A DNA stretch of 64,000 nucleotides from Taklimakanibacter sp049323275 (GTDB taxonomy: Bacteria; Pseudomonadota; Alphaproteobacteria; Rhizobiales; Aestuariivirgaceae). Made by a program: the position numbers and the translations under genes. Location of the stretch: contig JBMOOM010000050.1 of NCBI GenBank assembly GCA_049323275.1, positions 1 to 64,000 on the forward strand. The letters are read 5' to 3'. How positions within the stretch are numbered: the stretch's first letter is position 1; each line of letters starts with the position of its first letter. The notes below the pieces were generated by a model. It did not search any database and was not told the DNA's origin. It was given only the letters and a program-made list of their open reading frames with translations. Below, piece after piece: positions 8,202 through 16,432 of this stretch.

Positions 8202-9260
8202 ATGCTGATCACACGCAGGACCACACTTCTCGGACTTCTCTCGACGACCAGCCTCGCTTTCTTCCCCGCGCCAGCCGGCGCCGAAACGCTCGCCGAACTG
8301 GAAGAGGCCGCGCGCAAGGAAGGCGAGATCGTCAGTCTCGGCTGCCCCGACGATTGGGCCAATTGGGGCGCCCAATGGAAGGGCATCATGGCCAAATATG
8401 GCGTCAAGCACACCGACACCGATATGAGCAGCGCCGAGGAGCTGCAGAAATTCGAAGCCGAGAAGGCCAATGCCTCGGCCGATTTCGGCGAGATCGGCAT
8501 CGAATTCGGGCCGATCGCGGCGAAGAAGGGCATCAGCCAGCCCTATAAGCCCACCAACTGGGAGAAGATCCCGGCCTGGGCCAAGGACGAGGAGGGGCAC
8601 TGGATGCTGGGTTATACCGGCACGATCTCGTTCCTCGTCTCCAAGAAGGTCGCGAACCCTCCGAAGACCTGGAGCGATCTCGCCGCGGGCGACTACAAGG
8701 TGGCGGTGGGTGATGTCGGCAAGGCGGCGCAATCCAACGCGCTGGTGCTGGCGGCGGCGATCGCGCTCGGCGGCGGTGAGGACAACCTGCAGCCGGCCCT
8801 CGACCTCTTCGCCAAGCTCGCCGAGCAGAAGCGCCTCCTCACCATCGGCGCCAATCCCGGCAATATGGAGAAGGGTGAGATCGAGGTCGGTATCGTGTGG
8901 GACTTCAATGCGCTCAATTACCGCAATCTCGTCGGCAAGGACAAGTTCGACGTGTGGATCCCGGCCGAAGGCTCGGTGATCAGCGGCTATACGACGACCA
9001 TCAACGCCTATAGCAAGCGTCCAAACATCGCCAAGATGACGCGCGAATTCATCTTCTCGGAAGAAGGACAGATCAATTTTGCCCGCGGCTTCGCGCGGCC
9101 GATCCTCATCGATCACATCACCTTGCCGCCCGACGCGGCGGAGAATGTCCTGCCCAAGGAGCAATATGCGAAGGCGCGGCCGGTCAATTCCGAGCTGTGG
9201 ATGGACGCGGCCAAGAAGCTTGGGCGCGCCTGGCAGGATCAGGTGCTGTCGAAGATGTAA
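8202..9260 (+). CDS. ABC transporter periplasmic substrate-binding protein (iron/phosphonate-type family 1)
   Basis: 352-aa solute-binding protein with an N-terminal signal (MLITRRTTLLGLLSTTSLAF, cleavage near AGA-ET at 27-28). The mature part begins TLAELEEAARKEG, a pattern common in family-1 binding proteins for ferric iron, thiamine and 2-aminoethylphosphonate. CCGGAG precedes the ATG. It heads an operon with two permeases, an ATPase and a phosphonate/phosphodiester hydrolase. This suggests an organophosphorus ligand, although iron-type homology alone would not. A stable hairpin follows the gene at 9298-9348. Confidence 0.85.
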   Translation: MLITRRTTLLGLLSTTSLAFFPAPAGAETLAELEEAARKEGEIVSLGCPDDWANWGAQWKGIMAKYGVKHTDTDMSSAEELQKFEAEKANASADFGEIGIEFGPIAAKKGISQPYKPTNWEKIPAWAKDEEGHWMLGYTGTISFLVSKKVANPPKTWSDLAAGDYKVAVGDVGKAAQSNALVLAAAIALGGGEDNLQPALDLFAKLAEQKRLLTIGANPGNMEKGEIEVGIVWDFNALNYRNLVGKDKFDVWIPAEGSVISGYTTTINAYSKRPNIAKMTREFIFSEEGQINFARGFARPILIDHITLPPDAAENVLPKEQYAKARPVNSELWMDAAKKLGRAWQDQVLSKM

Positions 9261-9297
9261 TCCTCCGCGCCTGGATGAGTCTCGTCTTACGGCAAGG

Positions 9298-9348
9298 AAA
9301 GGGTGAGGGGATGGAACGGACTTCGATCGACCATGCACCTCACCCTTT
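9298..9348 (+). other. Intergenic hairpin after the binding-protein gene
   Basis: AAAGGGTGAGG (9298-9308) pairs perfectly with CCTCACCCTTT (9338-9348) across a 29-nt loop, in the 121-bp gap between the binding-protein and permease genes. There is no T-run, so it is more likely an mRNA-stabilising or processing element that raises binding-protein yield over the membrane genes than a full terminator. Confidence 0.55.
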
Positions 9349-9381
9349 GGGTTCCGTATCTGTCCCGGGGGCGAGGCGGGG

Positions 9382-10224
9382 ATGATCGACATATCGGCAA
9401 GGACGCGGATCCTGGCATGGCTCGCCGCCATGCCGTTCCTCATCGTCATCCTCATGTTCGAACTGGCGCCGCTGCTGGCGGTCGCCGCCAACAGCATCCA
9501 GACCGAGACGAGCTTCTCGCTCTCCAATTACGGCGAGATCCTCACCAGCAAATTCTATCTGGGCTCGTTCAAGGTGAGCTTTCTCATCTCGATCGCCACT
9601 GCCCTGATCGGTCTCGGCGTCGGCCTGCCGGCCGCGGTGCTCCTCAGGCGCATGCCGGGCCGGGTGCAGCAGTTCGTCGTCATCTGCTCCAATATCGGGG
9701 CCAATTTCACCGGCTTCCCGCTCGCCTTTTCCTTCGTCATCATGCTGGGGGTGAGCGGCTCCTTCACGCTCCTGCTGCAGCGGATCGGCCTGCTTGAGGA
9801 CTTCAACATCTATTCGACCTCCGGGTTGGTCATCGCCTATTCCTACTTCCAGATCCTGTTCGCGATCCTTCTGGTGCTGCCGAGCCTCGCCGCCATCACC
9901 ACGGAGATCGAAGAGGCTGCTCATCTCGTGGGCGCCAGCCGCTTCGCCTTCTGGCGGCGTATCGGTCTTCCCATTCTGGCACCGAGCCTTCTCGGGTCAT
10001 TCCTTCTTCTCTTCGCCAATGCGATGGGTACCTATGCCACCGCCTGGGCGCTGGTCGGCGGCAGCGCCAACGTCGTCACCATCCGCATCGGCGAGCTCAC
10101 CGCGGGCGATGTGTTCTCCGATCCCTATCTCGCCGATGCGCTGGCGATGCTGCTGGTGGTGAGCCTCATCCTGCCGATCGTCGTCGAGCAGATGTTCCTG
10201 AAAACCAAGAACACGGATCGGTGA
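9382..10224 (+). CDS. ABC transporter permease
   Basis: 280-aa inner-membrane protein with about six hydrophobic segments. The coupling loop is EEAAHLVGASRFAFWRRIGLP. Its start at 9382 has GAGGCGGGG upstream. It is the first of two permeases in the importer that ends with a hydrolase gene, and the next permease begins 6 nt after its stop. The family is that of binding-protein-dependent permeases for iron, polyamine or aminoethylphosphonate types. Confidence 0.9.
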   Translation: MIDISARTRILAWLAAMPFLIVILMFELAPLLAVAANSIQTETSFSLSNYGEILTSKFYLGSFKVSFLISIATALIGLGVGLPAAVLLRRMPGRVQQFVVICSNIGANFTGFPLAFSFVIMLGVSGSFTLLLQRIGLLEDFNIYSTSGLVIAYSYFQILFAILLVLPSLAAITTEIEEAAHLVGASRFAFWRRIGLPILAPSLLGSFLLLFANAMGTYATAWALVGGSANVVTIRIGELTAGDVFSDPYLADALAMLLVVSLILPIVVEQMFLKTKNTDR

Positions 10225-10230
10225 CCCGGG

Positions 10231-11022
10231 ATGCATGAGCGCAGCGCAAGGGACTGGATGTGGGTCGGTTTGCTGGGCTGCCTGCAGCTTCTTCCCATCG
10301 TCGCCATCTTCCTCAATTCCGTCGCCGTCGACTGGGCCGGCACGATCCTGCCCGACGGCTACACGCTGGCCCATGTCCAGAACATCCTCAAGGACCCGCG
10401 CTTCCTGCTGTCGATCCAGAACTCGCTCATCGTCGGCTTCGGCTCACTCCTGGTGACCCCGTTCATCGTGGTGCCGGCCATCCTGGTGGCGCATTGTTAT
10501 TTCCCGACGCTGGACAAGTATCTGGCGGCGCTGGTGATCCTGCCTTATGCGGTACCCGGCATCGTGCTGGCGCTGGGGCTCCTGCGGATCTATTCCGGCA
10601 ATTACGGCATCGTGCTCAACGGTTCGCCCTGGATCCTGATTTTCGGCTATATGCCGCTCGCCGCGCCGCTCTATTATGTGCCGATCAAGAACAACCTGCG
10701 CGCCCTGCGGGTGACCGAGCTTTTCGAGGCGGGACGGCTGCTGGGCGCATCCGACGCCCTTATCCTGTGGCGGGTCGTTCTGCCTTGCGTGAAGCAGGGG
10801 CTCATCATCGGGCTGGTGATGAACTTCACGCTGGCGATCAGCGATTTCGTCTATGCCAATCTGTTGGTCGGCGGTCATTTCCCGACCTTGCAGATCTTCA
10901 TGGGCGTGCTCAATGGCGGCAGCGGCCGCAAATTGAGCGTGCTCATCACCACCTATTTCGTCGTCATCTTCGTGGCGACGGCCATCGTCGTATGGGTGAC
11001 GTCGCGGAGAAGCGAAGCATGA
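10231..11022 (+). CDS. ABC transporter permease
   Basis: 263-aa second permease of the same importer. The coupling region reads ELFEAGRLLGASDALILWRVVLP. The ribosome site is weak, and translation is probably coupled to the previous gene 6 nt away. Its stop overlaps the ATPase start at 11019-11022 (ATGA). Hydrophobic segments cover most of the chain. Confidence 0.9.
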   Translation: MHERSARDWMWVGLLGCLQLLPIVAIFLNSVAVDWAGTILPDGYTLAHVQNILKDPRFLLSIQNSLIVGFGSLLVTPFIVVPAILVAHCYFPTLDKYLAALVILPYAVPGIVLALGLLRIYSGNYGIVLNGSPWILIFGYMPLAAPLYYVPIKNNLRALRVTELFEAGRLLGASDALILWRVVLPCVKQGLIIGLVMNFTLAISDFVYANLLVGGHFPTLQIFMGVLNGGSGRKLSVLITTYFVVIFVATAIVVWVTSRRSEA

Positions 11023-12041
11023 GTTATGTCGAGATCCGAGACCTCACCAAGAAATTCGACACGACCACCGTGTTCGAGAACATCAATCTCGACGTCGACG
11101 AGGGCAAGATCTGCGTGCTGGTCGGCCCCTCCGGCTGCGGCAAGACCACGCTGCTGCGCGCCGTAGCGGGGCTCACCCATCCCGACAGCGGCGCGATCAG
11201 GCTCGACAATCGCGACGTGACGAAGGTCGAGGCCAAGAACCGCGGTGTCGGCATGGTGTTCCAGCATTATGCGCTCTTCCCGAATATGACGGTGGAGCAG
11301 AATCTCGCCTTCGGGCTCGAGCAGAAGAACCTGCCCAGGGCGGAAATCCGGAAGAAGGTCGAGGCCGTCATCGAGCTGATGGGCCTGGGGCCGCGCGCCA
11401 GGGCAAGGCCCGCGGCGCTGTCGGGCGGACAGAAGCAGCGTGTGGCCTTGGCGCGCGCTTTGGTGCTCGAGCCTAAGCTTCTCCTTCTCGACGAGCCGCT
11501 CTCCGCTCTTGATGCGCAGATCCGCAAGCGGCTGCGCGACGAGTTGAAGCGGCTGCAGCATGATGTGGGTTTCACGGCGATCTTCGTCACCCATGACCAG
11601 GAAGAAGCACTGATGCTGGGCGACCAGGTGGCGATCATGCAGGCGGGGCGCTTCGTGCAGATCGGCGCGCCGGCCGAGATCTATAATCACCCCGCCAATC
11701 TGGCGGTGGCCAGCTTCGTCGGCGACTTCAACATCTTCGATCCCGGGACGGTGAAGCGCCTGTTCGGCGCCGCCGCGCAGGCCTCCTGGGCGGTGCGGCC
11801 GGAGGCGATCGACATATCGCCGGCGGACCGCATATCTTCGGTCAATGGCGCGGCGGCCGAGACGGAGGTCATGGTCACCGCGGTTCAGGTGCTGGGCGCC
11901 ATGGTGCGGCACTATACCAGGGCGCAGGACGTCACGATCAAGGTCGATCTCCTGAACAAGCCGGATCAGCGCCTGTTCCAGATCGGTGAGAAAGCCCGCA
12001 TATCCATAGCCCGGAACGCCATAGCCGAGATGAACGAATGA
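11019..12041 (+). CDS. ABC transporter ATP-binding protein
   Basis: 340-aa ATPase with Walker A GPSGCGKT at 36-43, signature LSGGQKQR, Walker B LLLLDEPL and a THDQEEAL switch. A TOBE-like C-terminal domain extends to about residue 335. The start at 11019 overlaps the permease stop by 4 nt and places MSYVEIRDL at the N-terminus, which suits the fold. Its own stop overlaps the hydrolase start at 12038 by 4 nt. This overlap ties the hydrolase to the importer as one translational unit. Confidence 0.92.
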   Translation: MSYVEIRDLTKKFDTTTVFENINLDVDEGKICVLVGPSGCGKTTLLRAVAGLTHPDSGAIRLDNRDVTKVEAKNRGVGMVFQHYALFPNMTVEQNLAFGLEQKNLPRAEIRKKVEAVIELMGLGPRARARPAALSGGQKQRVALARALVLEPKLLLLDEPLSALDAQIRKRLRDELKRLQHDVGFTAIFVTHDQEEALMLGDQVAIMQAGRFVQIGAPAEIYNHPANLAVASFVGDFNIFDPGTVKRLFGAAAQASWAVRPEAIDISPADRISSVNGAAAETEVMVTAVQVLGAMVRHYTRAQDVTIKVDLLNKPDQRLFQIGEKARISIARNAIAEMNE

Positions 12042-13597
12042 CCGCACAGACTCTCAAGCCCAATGTCCTTCTGATCTGCGCCGACCAGTGGCGGGCCGAC
12101 TGCATTTCGGGGCTCGGGCACCGGAATGTCCGAACCCCTCACCTCGATGCGCTGATGAAGGAGGCGGTGACGTTCCGCAATCATTTCGGCCAATGCACAC
12201 CCTGCGGCCCCTCGCGCACCAGCCTTCTGACCGGGCTCTATCTGATGAATCACCGCTCGGGGCGCAACGGAACGCCGCTCGATGGGCGGCATACGAATCT
12301 GGCGCTCGAGGCGCGCAAGCGCGGCTATGAGCCGGCCCTGTTCGGCTATACCGATACGTCGCCTGATCCGCGCCGGCACCATCCGAACGACCCGGCGCTC
12401 ACCGCCTATGATGAAGGCGTGCTGCCGGGTTTCATCACGCCCCTGCATCTGCCGGAAGACATGGGGCACTGGATCTCGGAGCTGATCGCGCTGGGTTATG
12501 ACCTGCCGAACGGGCGCGCGGATGCGTTCCGACCGCGCCAGGGCTTCGTCAAGCCGCCGGATCGCGGCTTCCGCTTCATCCCGACCCAGCACAAGGCCGA
12601 GCACAGCGAGACCGCCTTCCTCACCGACGAGTTCATCAAGTGGCTGTCGATCCGCCGCACGCGGCCATGGTTCGCGCATCTGGTGTTCTTCCGGCCGCAC
12701 CCGCCGATCATCGCGCCAGAACCCTATAATGCAAACGTGCATCCGAAGGATGTCGATTTTCCGCATCGCGCGGCGAGCCCCGAAGCGGAAGGCAGGCAGC
12801 ATCCGCTGCTGGCGCATGAGATCACGAACGTGGCGCGGCCCGATGCCTATGACGAGCACAATCCGCTCGATCTCGTGCGCGCCGACGACCTCGAGATCCG
12901 CCAGATGAGGGCGACCTATTATGGCCTCATCGAGGAGACCGACCATCATCTCGGCCGCGTCATCGCGCACTTGAAGGAGAGCGGGCAATATGACCGCACG
13001 CTCATCATCGTGACGAGCGATCATGCCGAGATGCTGGGCGATCACTATGTGTGGGGCAAGGAAATCTATTTCGACGGCTCCTTTCATCTGCCGCTGGTGA
13101 TCCGCGATCCCAGGCCCGGGGCGAAAGCGAGCTATGGCGGCACGGTCGACGCCTTCACCGAAGCCATCGACGTCATGCCGACCATCCTCGACTGGCTGGG
13201 CGCCGACATCCCGCGGAGCTGCGACGGGCGCTCGCTTCTGCCGTTCCTTGCAGGGAAGACGCCGGAGCGCTGGCGCGATGCGGTGTTCTTCGAGCATGAT
13301 TTCCGCAATGTGCGGAGCCAGCGGGTGGAGCAGGCCTTAGGAATCCCATCGGATGAATGCTCCTACGCCGTGGTCCGCGACGACAAGTACAAATATGTGC
13401 ATTTCGCCGCCCTGCCGCCGCTTCTCTTCGACGTCGTGAACGACCCGCATGAATTCACCAACCTGGCCGGGCGGCCTGAGCATCTGGGCACGGAGCTCCG
13501 CTATGCGCAGAAGCTCCTGTCCTGGCGGCTCGTCAACCAGGAGCGGCTGCTTACCAACATGCATGTCGGCGAAGGCGGCGTGTTCGAACGGAAATGA
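12038..13597 (+). CDS. Phosphonate monoester hydrolase / phosphodiesterase-like enzyme of the sulfatase fold
   Basis: 519-aa alkaline-phosphatase-superfamily hydrolase. The formylglycine motif C56-G-P-S-R60 is present, as in type I sulfatases and PMH enzymes, and must be oxidised at C56. The metal site is visible as ADQW at 15-18 and TSDHAE with the D-H pair late in the chain. Overall pattern (SLLTGLYLMNH, PLDGRHTNL, LSWRL near the end) resembles rhizobial and Burkholderia phosphonate monoester hydrolases, which also cleave phosphodiesters, more than arylsulfatases. There is no signal peptide, so it acts in the cytoplasm on an imported substrate, consistent with the 4-nt overlap with the ABC ATPase gene. 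Sulfate ester or carbohydrate phosphodiester substrates remain possible. Confidence 0.82.
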   Translation: MTAQTLKPNVLLICADQWRADCISGLGHRNVRTPHLDALMKEAVTFRNHFGQCTPCGPSRTSLLTGLYLMNHRSGRNGTPLDGRHTNLALEARKRGYEPALFGYTDTSPDPRRHHPNDPALTAYDEGVLPGFITPLHLPEDMGHWISELIALGYDLPNGRADAFRPRQGFVKPPDRGFRFIPTQHKAEHSETAFLTDEFIKWLSIRRTRPWFAHLVFFRPHPPIIAPEPYNANVHPKDVDFPHRAASPEAEGRQHPLLAHEITNVARPDAYDEHNPLDLVRADDLEIRQMRATYYGLIEETDHHLGRVIAHLKESGQYDRTLIIVTSDHAEMLGDHYVWGKEIYFDGSFHLPLVIRDPRPGAKASYGGTVDAFTEAIDVMPTILDWLGADIPRSCDGRSLLPFLAGKTPERWRDAVFFEHDFRNVRSQRVEQALGIPSDECSYAVVRDDKYKYVHFAALPPLLFDVVNDPHEFTNLAGRPEHLGTELRYAQKLLSWRLVNQERLLTNMHVGEGGVFERK

Positions 13598-13598
13598 G

Positions 13599-16307
13599 CT
13601 AGAAGGCGATGCCGAGCCGCGCTGTGAATCCATTGTCGGCAACACCATCGCCGAAGCGGCCTTGATAGGCGGCGCCGAAATTCATGCTGCCAGTCAGCGC
13701 CAGATCGAGGCCGGCCTCCAGGAGCACGCTGTCGCGCGCCATCGGCACGCCGCGAATGGTGAAATCATCCCCGCCGGCAAAAGCGAGACGGCTTTCAGAG
13801 GCGATGTCGCCGAAGGCATGTTGCCACCCGATGAGACCTTCGGCGCGCGCCGCCATGTCGCCGAGCGCGAAGCGGACTTCGGGCCGCAGACCCAGTGTCG
13901 TGGTGAAATTGTCGGTGCTCTCCGAGTCGGCCGAGAGCGCGGCGCTGCCGCCCGTTTCCTGGATGCTGCCGGTGTGGAGATTGACATAGGCTGCCTGGAC
14001 GAAGGGCGTGAACATCACTCCCCCGAGCTCGGCGTCATAGGCGATCTCTCCGAAGACCTGCGCGGCGCCGGCGCCATAATCGGCTTTGAGGTCTTGATCG
14101 ACCGGATTGGTGATGCGGCGCCGGGTCTCGATGTCGTTCCAGCTGTAAGAGCCTCCGGCCTGGAACGCGAAGCCTTGCCACCGGGTGCCGCCAAAAAGAC
14201 CGATATGATAACCATCCGCATTGCCTGAGGAATTACGGGCATTGGTGTCGAAGCTCGTCTGGCTGTAGCCGCCCAGCAGACCCAGGCGCCAGTCGCCCAG
14301 TTGCGTGTCGGCGCCGACGAAGCTTCCTGCCACCGAACGATCGAGCGATGCCCCATTACCGTTATCGTCCCAATCTCCCCAGGAACCGAAGCCTGACATC
14401 CAGAATCCGGAAGAGGGCCTGGCCACGCTGAGATCGGCCACGGGCGCGATCCGGCCCTCGGCGGTCATGGCGGCGATGTCCGTGGCGTGATCGCCCTTGA
14501 GCGAACGCAGGCGGTCTAGGACCGCCTGACGCAGAAAGCGGCTGTCCTCAAAAAGCATGGTCTTGGCCGAGACATGGATTTCGCCTGACAGCTGGTCGAA
14601 GGCGGCCGGGGCGCCCGCATCGGCGAGCAGCAGGATCGCGTCATAAAGCTCATGGCCGAAGCCCAGGCTTTCGGCGCCATTGGCCGTGGCGATCTGATTG
14701 CGCGACGCGGCTTTGTCGGCGAAGTCGATGTCATTGCGCAGCAGCGTTAGCTGCACGTCATTGCCGACATAAAGGAGATCGGGCGTCAGAAAGGCGAAGT
14801 CCGAGGTAACGCCGCCGAATGTGCCGTCGAGCCCGCCATCGGCGGTGAGGATCGTGTAGGTGGAGAAAGGTTTGTACGAGCCATTTGCCCCGACATGGAC
14901 GACGGAGCCGCCCGAAAGCGTCGCGGTACCGGTGACATGGATGAGGCCGCTGGCGGTCGAAGCAGGATCGGCCTCGACCTCGTAACGTGCCCCGCTATTG
15001 AAGGTCAGGTCACCATTGACGGTGAGCGTGGTGGCAGGGCCGCCCGCCCGGATCGCCGCGCCGGAATTGAGTGTGGTGGCGCCGACCGTGCCTTTGCCCA
15101 TCAAGGTTGCGCCATCCTCGATGGTGACGGCGGAACCGGCGATAGACCCGTCAACGGCGAGAGTGCCCTCGGTCACCTTTGTGGCGCCGGTAAAGGTGCT
15201 GGTACCGGTGAGAGTAAGCTTTCCCGCACCTTCCTTGGTCAGAGCGAGCGTACCGTCGCCACCATCCTCGATCACACCCTTGAACAGCGAATCCCCCAGT
15301 TCGGACGTATCGACGGTAAGCGTGGCACTGTCCTCGCCGCCGTTTCTGATCGTGCCGGTGCCCGAGAACATGTTGGAGAGCTTGCCGACTTTAGTGCTGT
15401 AGCCGTTGAGGACCAGGGCGCTGCCGGTCGAGCCGAACTGGATCTCGGTCTCGTTGGAAAGCGCGTTGGTGGCGCCGATCTGCACATCGGCGCTGCCCGC
15501 CAGCATCACGACGATGTCGCCGAGCGCACCGGTCGCCGTGGCGTTGAGCGTGCTGGTGCCTTGGAAGGCCTGCATGCCGCCGCTCACCGCATTGGCGGCA
15601 GACGCATTGAGCGTGCTGTCGCCGCTGAAGATCTGTACGCCGCCGCTCACCGCGTTGGCGGCTCTGGCATCGAGCACGCTGTCGTCATTGAAGAACTGCA
15701 TGCCGCCGCTGACCGCGTTGGCGGCCGAGGCGTCGAGCTTTGTGCTGTTGTTGAAATATTGCTCGCCGCCATTCAGGGCATTGGTGGCCGATGCCTCGAG
15801 CGAGCTGCTGTCGTAGAAAAATTGGCTGCCGCCGGTTATGGCGTTGCCCACGGATGCCTTGAGGACGCTGTCGTCGAAGAAGTCCGGGAAACTGGCGGCC
15901 GTCAGAGAGTCCGCCGCGAGGGCGTTGAAGACGCTGTTGTCGTGGAATTGCTGAATTCCCCCGCTGAGCGCATTGGAGGCGGTCACATTGAGCGTGGCGT
16001 CATCGTAGAAAACCTGCCGTCCGCCGCCAAGCGCGCCGGCGACGGAGGCGTTGAGCACACTGCTGTCATTGAGATTCTGCTGTCCGCCGCTCGCGGCACC
16101 GGCCGCATCGGCGTTGAATTTGCTGTTGTCCCAGAAATTCTGGCTGCCGCCGGCGAAGGGGCCGGACGTCTCCTGGCTGCCGGTGAAGGTCTGCGCCTCG
16201 GCGCCACCGGGCGAAAGCATCAGAAGAGCGGCGAGCGTGGTGGAGGCGAGAAGGATGGAGCGGGAAACCAGAAGCTTCGCGCTCGTGCTGGAAATTCCCG
16301 CCGCCAT
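13599..16307 (-). CDS. Autotransporter (type V secreted) with tandem 21-residue repeats
   Basis: 902-aa surface protein. A signal peptide ends near AEA-Q at 38-39. Ten tandem repeats of 21 residues (53-263; pattern GG.Q.F.D.S.L.A.A.NA.S) begin the passenger. Autotransporter-associated beta-strand motifs such as GTLALTKEGAGKLTLTG and GTLAVDGS follow around 355-395. The last 270 or so residues form the beta-barrel, ending in the aromatic LGIAF that suits BAM recognition. The passenger is likely a beta-helix adhesin or surface fibre; no protease motif was seen. The stop lies 1 nt from the convergent hydrolase stop. The gene is divergent from an AraC regulator, which may control it. Confidence 0.88.
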   Translation of the reverse strand: MAAGISSTSAKLLVSRSILLASTTLAALLMLSPGGAEAQTFTGSQETSGPFAGGSQNFWDNSKFNADAAGAASGGQQNLNDSSVLNASVAGALGGGRQVFYDDATLNVTASNALSGGIQQFHDNSVFNALAADSLTAASFPDFFDDSVLKASVGNAITGGSQFFYDSSSLEASATNALNGGEQYFNNSTKLDASAANAVSGGMQFFNDDSVLDARAANAVSGGVQIFSGDSTLNASAANAVSGGMQAFQGTSTLNATATGALGDIVVMLAGSADVQIGATNALSNETEIQFGSTGSALVLNGYSTKVGKLSNMFSGTGTIRNGGEDSATLTVDTSELGDSLFKGVIEDGGDGTLALTKEGAGKLTLTGTSTFTGATKVTEGTLAVDGSIAGSAVTIEDGATLMGKGTVGATTLNSGAAIRAGGPATTLTVNGDLTFNSGARYEVEADPASTASGLIHVTGTATLSGGSVVHVGANGSYKPFSTYTILTADGGLDGTFGGVTSDFAFLTPDLLYVGNDVQLTLLRNDIDFADKAASRNQIATANGAESLGFGHELYDAILLLADAGAPAAFDQLSGEIHVSAKTMLFEDSRFLRQAVLDRLRSLKGDHATDIAAMTAEGRIAPVADLSVARPSSGFWMSGFGSWGDWDDNGNGASLDRSVAGSFVGADTQLGDWRLGLLGGYSQTSFDTNARNSSGNADGYHIGLFGGTRWQGFAFQAGGSYSWNDIETRRRITNPVDQDLKADYGAGAAQVFGEIAYDAELGGVMFTPFVQAAYVNLHTGSIQETGGSAALSADSESTDNFTTTLGLRPEVRFALGDMAARAEGLIGWQHAFGDIASESRLAFAGGDDFTIRGVPMARDSVLLEAGLDLALTGSMNFGAAYQGRFGDGVADNGFTARLGIAF
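15519..16151 (-). repeat. Ten tandem 63-bp coding repeats in the autotransporter passenger
   Basis: These bases encode ten consecutive 21-residue units. Units 1-4 and 6-10 begin with a GG.Q or GGxQ step, while unit 5 (about residues 137-158) is degenerate and one residue longer. The periodicity suggests one coil of a beta-solenoid per unit and allows copy-number change by slippage. Confidence 0.8.
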
Positions 16308-16371
16308 ATCGACCCTCGAATTGAAAGATGTTATGAATCAACAACTTCGCTGCGGAAAGCGCCATGGCACG

Positions 16372-16403
16372 GCGTCTCAAGGCGTGGTCAGAGCGTCTCA
16401 AGG
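16372..16403 (+). promoter_or_regulatory. Direct repeat GCGTCTCAAGG x2, 21 bp apart, candidate AraC-family operator
   Basis: GCGTCTCAAGG occurs at 16372-16382 and again at 16393-16403, start to start 21 bp, in the 125-bp gap between the autotransporter and the divergent AraC regulator. Direct half-sites 21 bp apart are the layout of araI1-araI2. Binding by the neighbouring regulator is inference. Confidence 0.6.
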
Positions 16404-16432
16404 GGCCCGGATCGAGAGTCTAGCGTTAGGTC

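Noticed and set aside
12038..13597. Arylsulfatase or choline sulfatase
   Set aside because: The CGPSR motif is shared, but the surrounding pattern resembles phosphonate monoester hydrolases more, and the partner importer has a phosphonate/iron-type binding protein.
15519..16151. CRISPR-like array
   Set aside because: The 63-bp period has no constant repeat/variable spacer split, lies in frame inside a secreted protein, and no cas gene is near.
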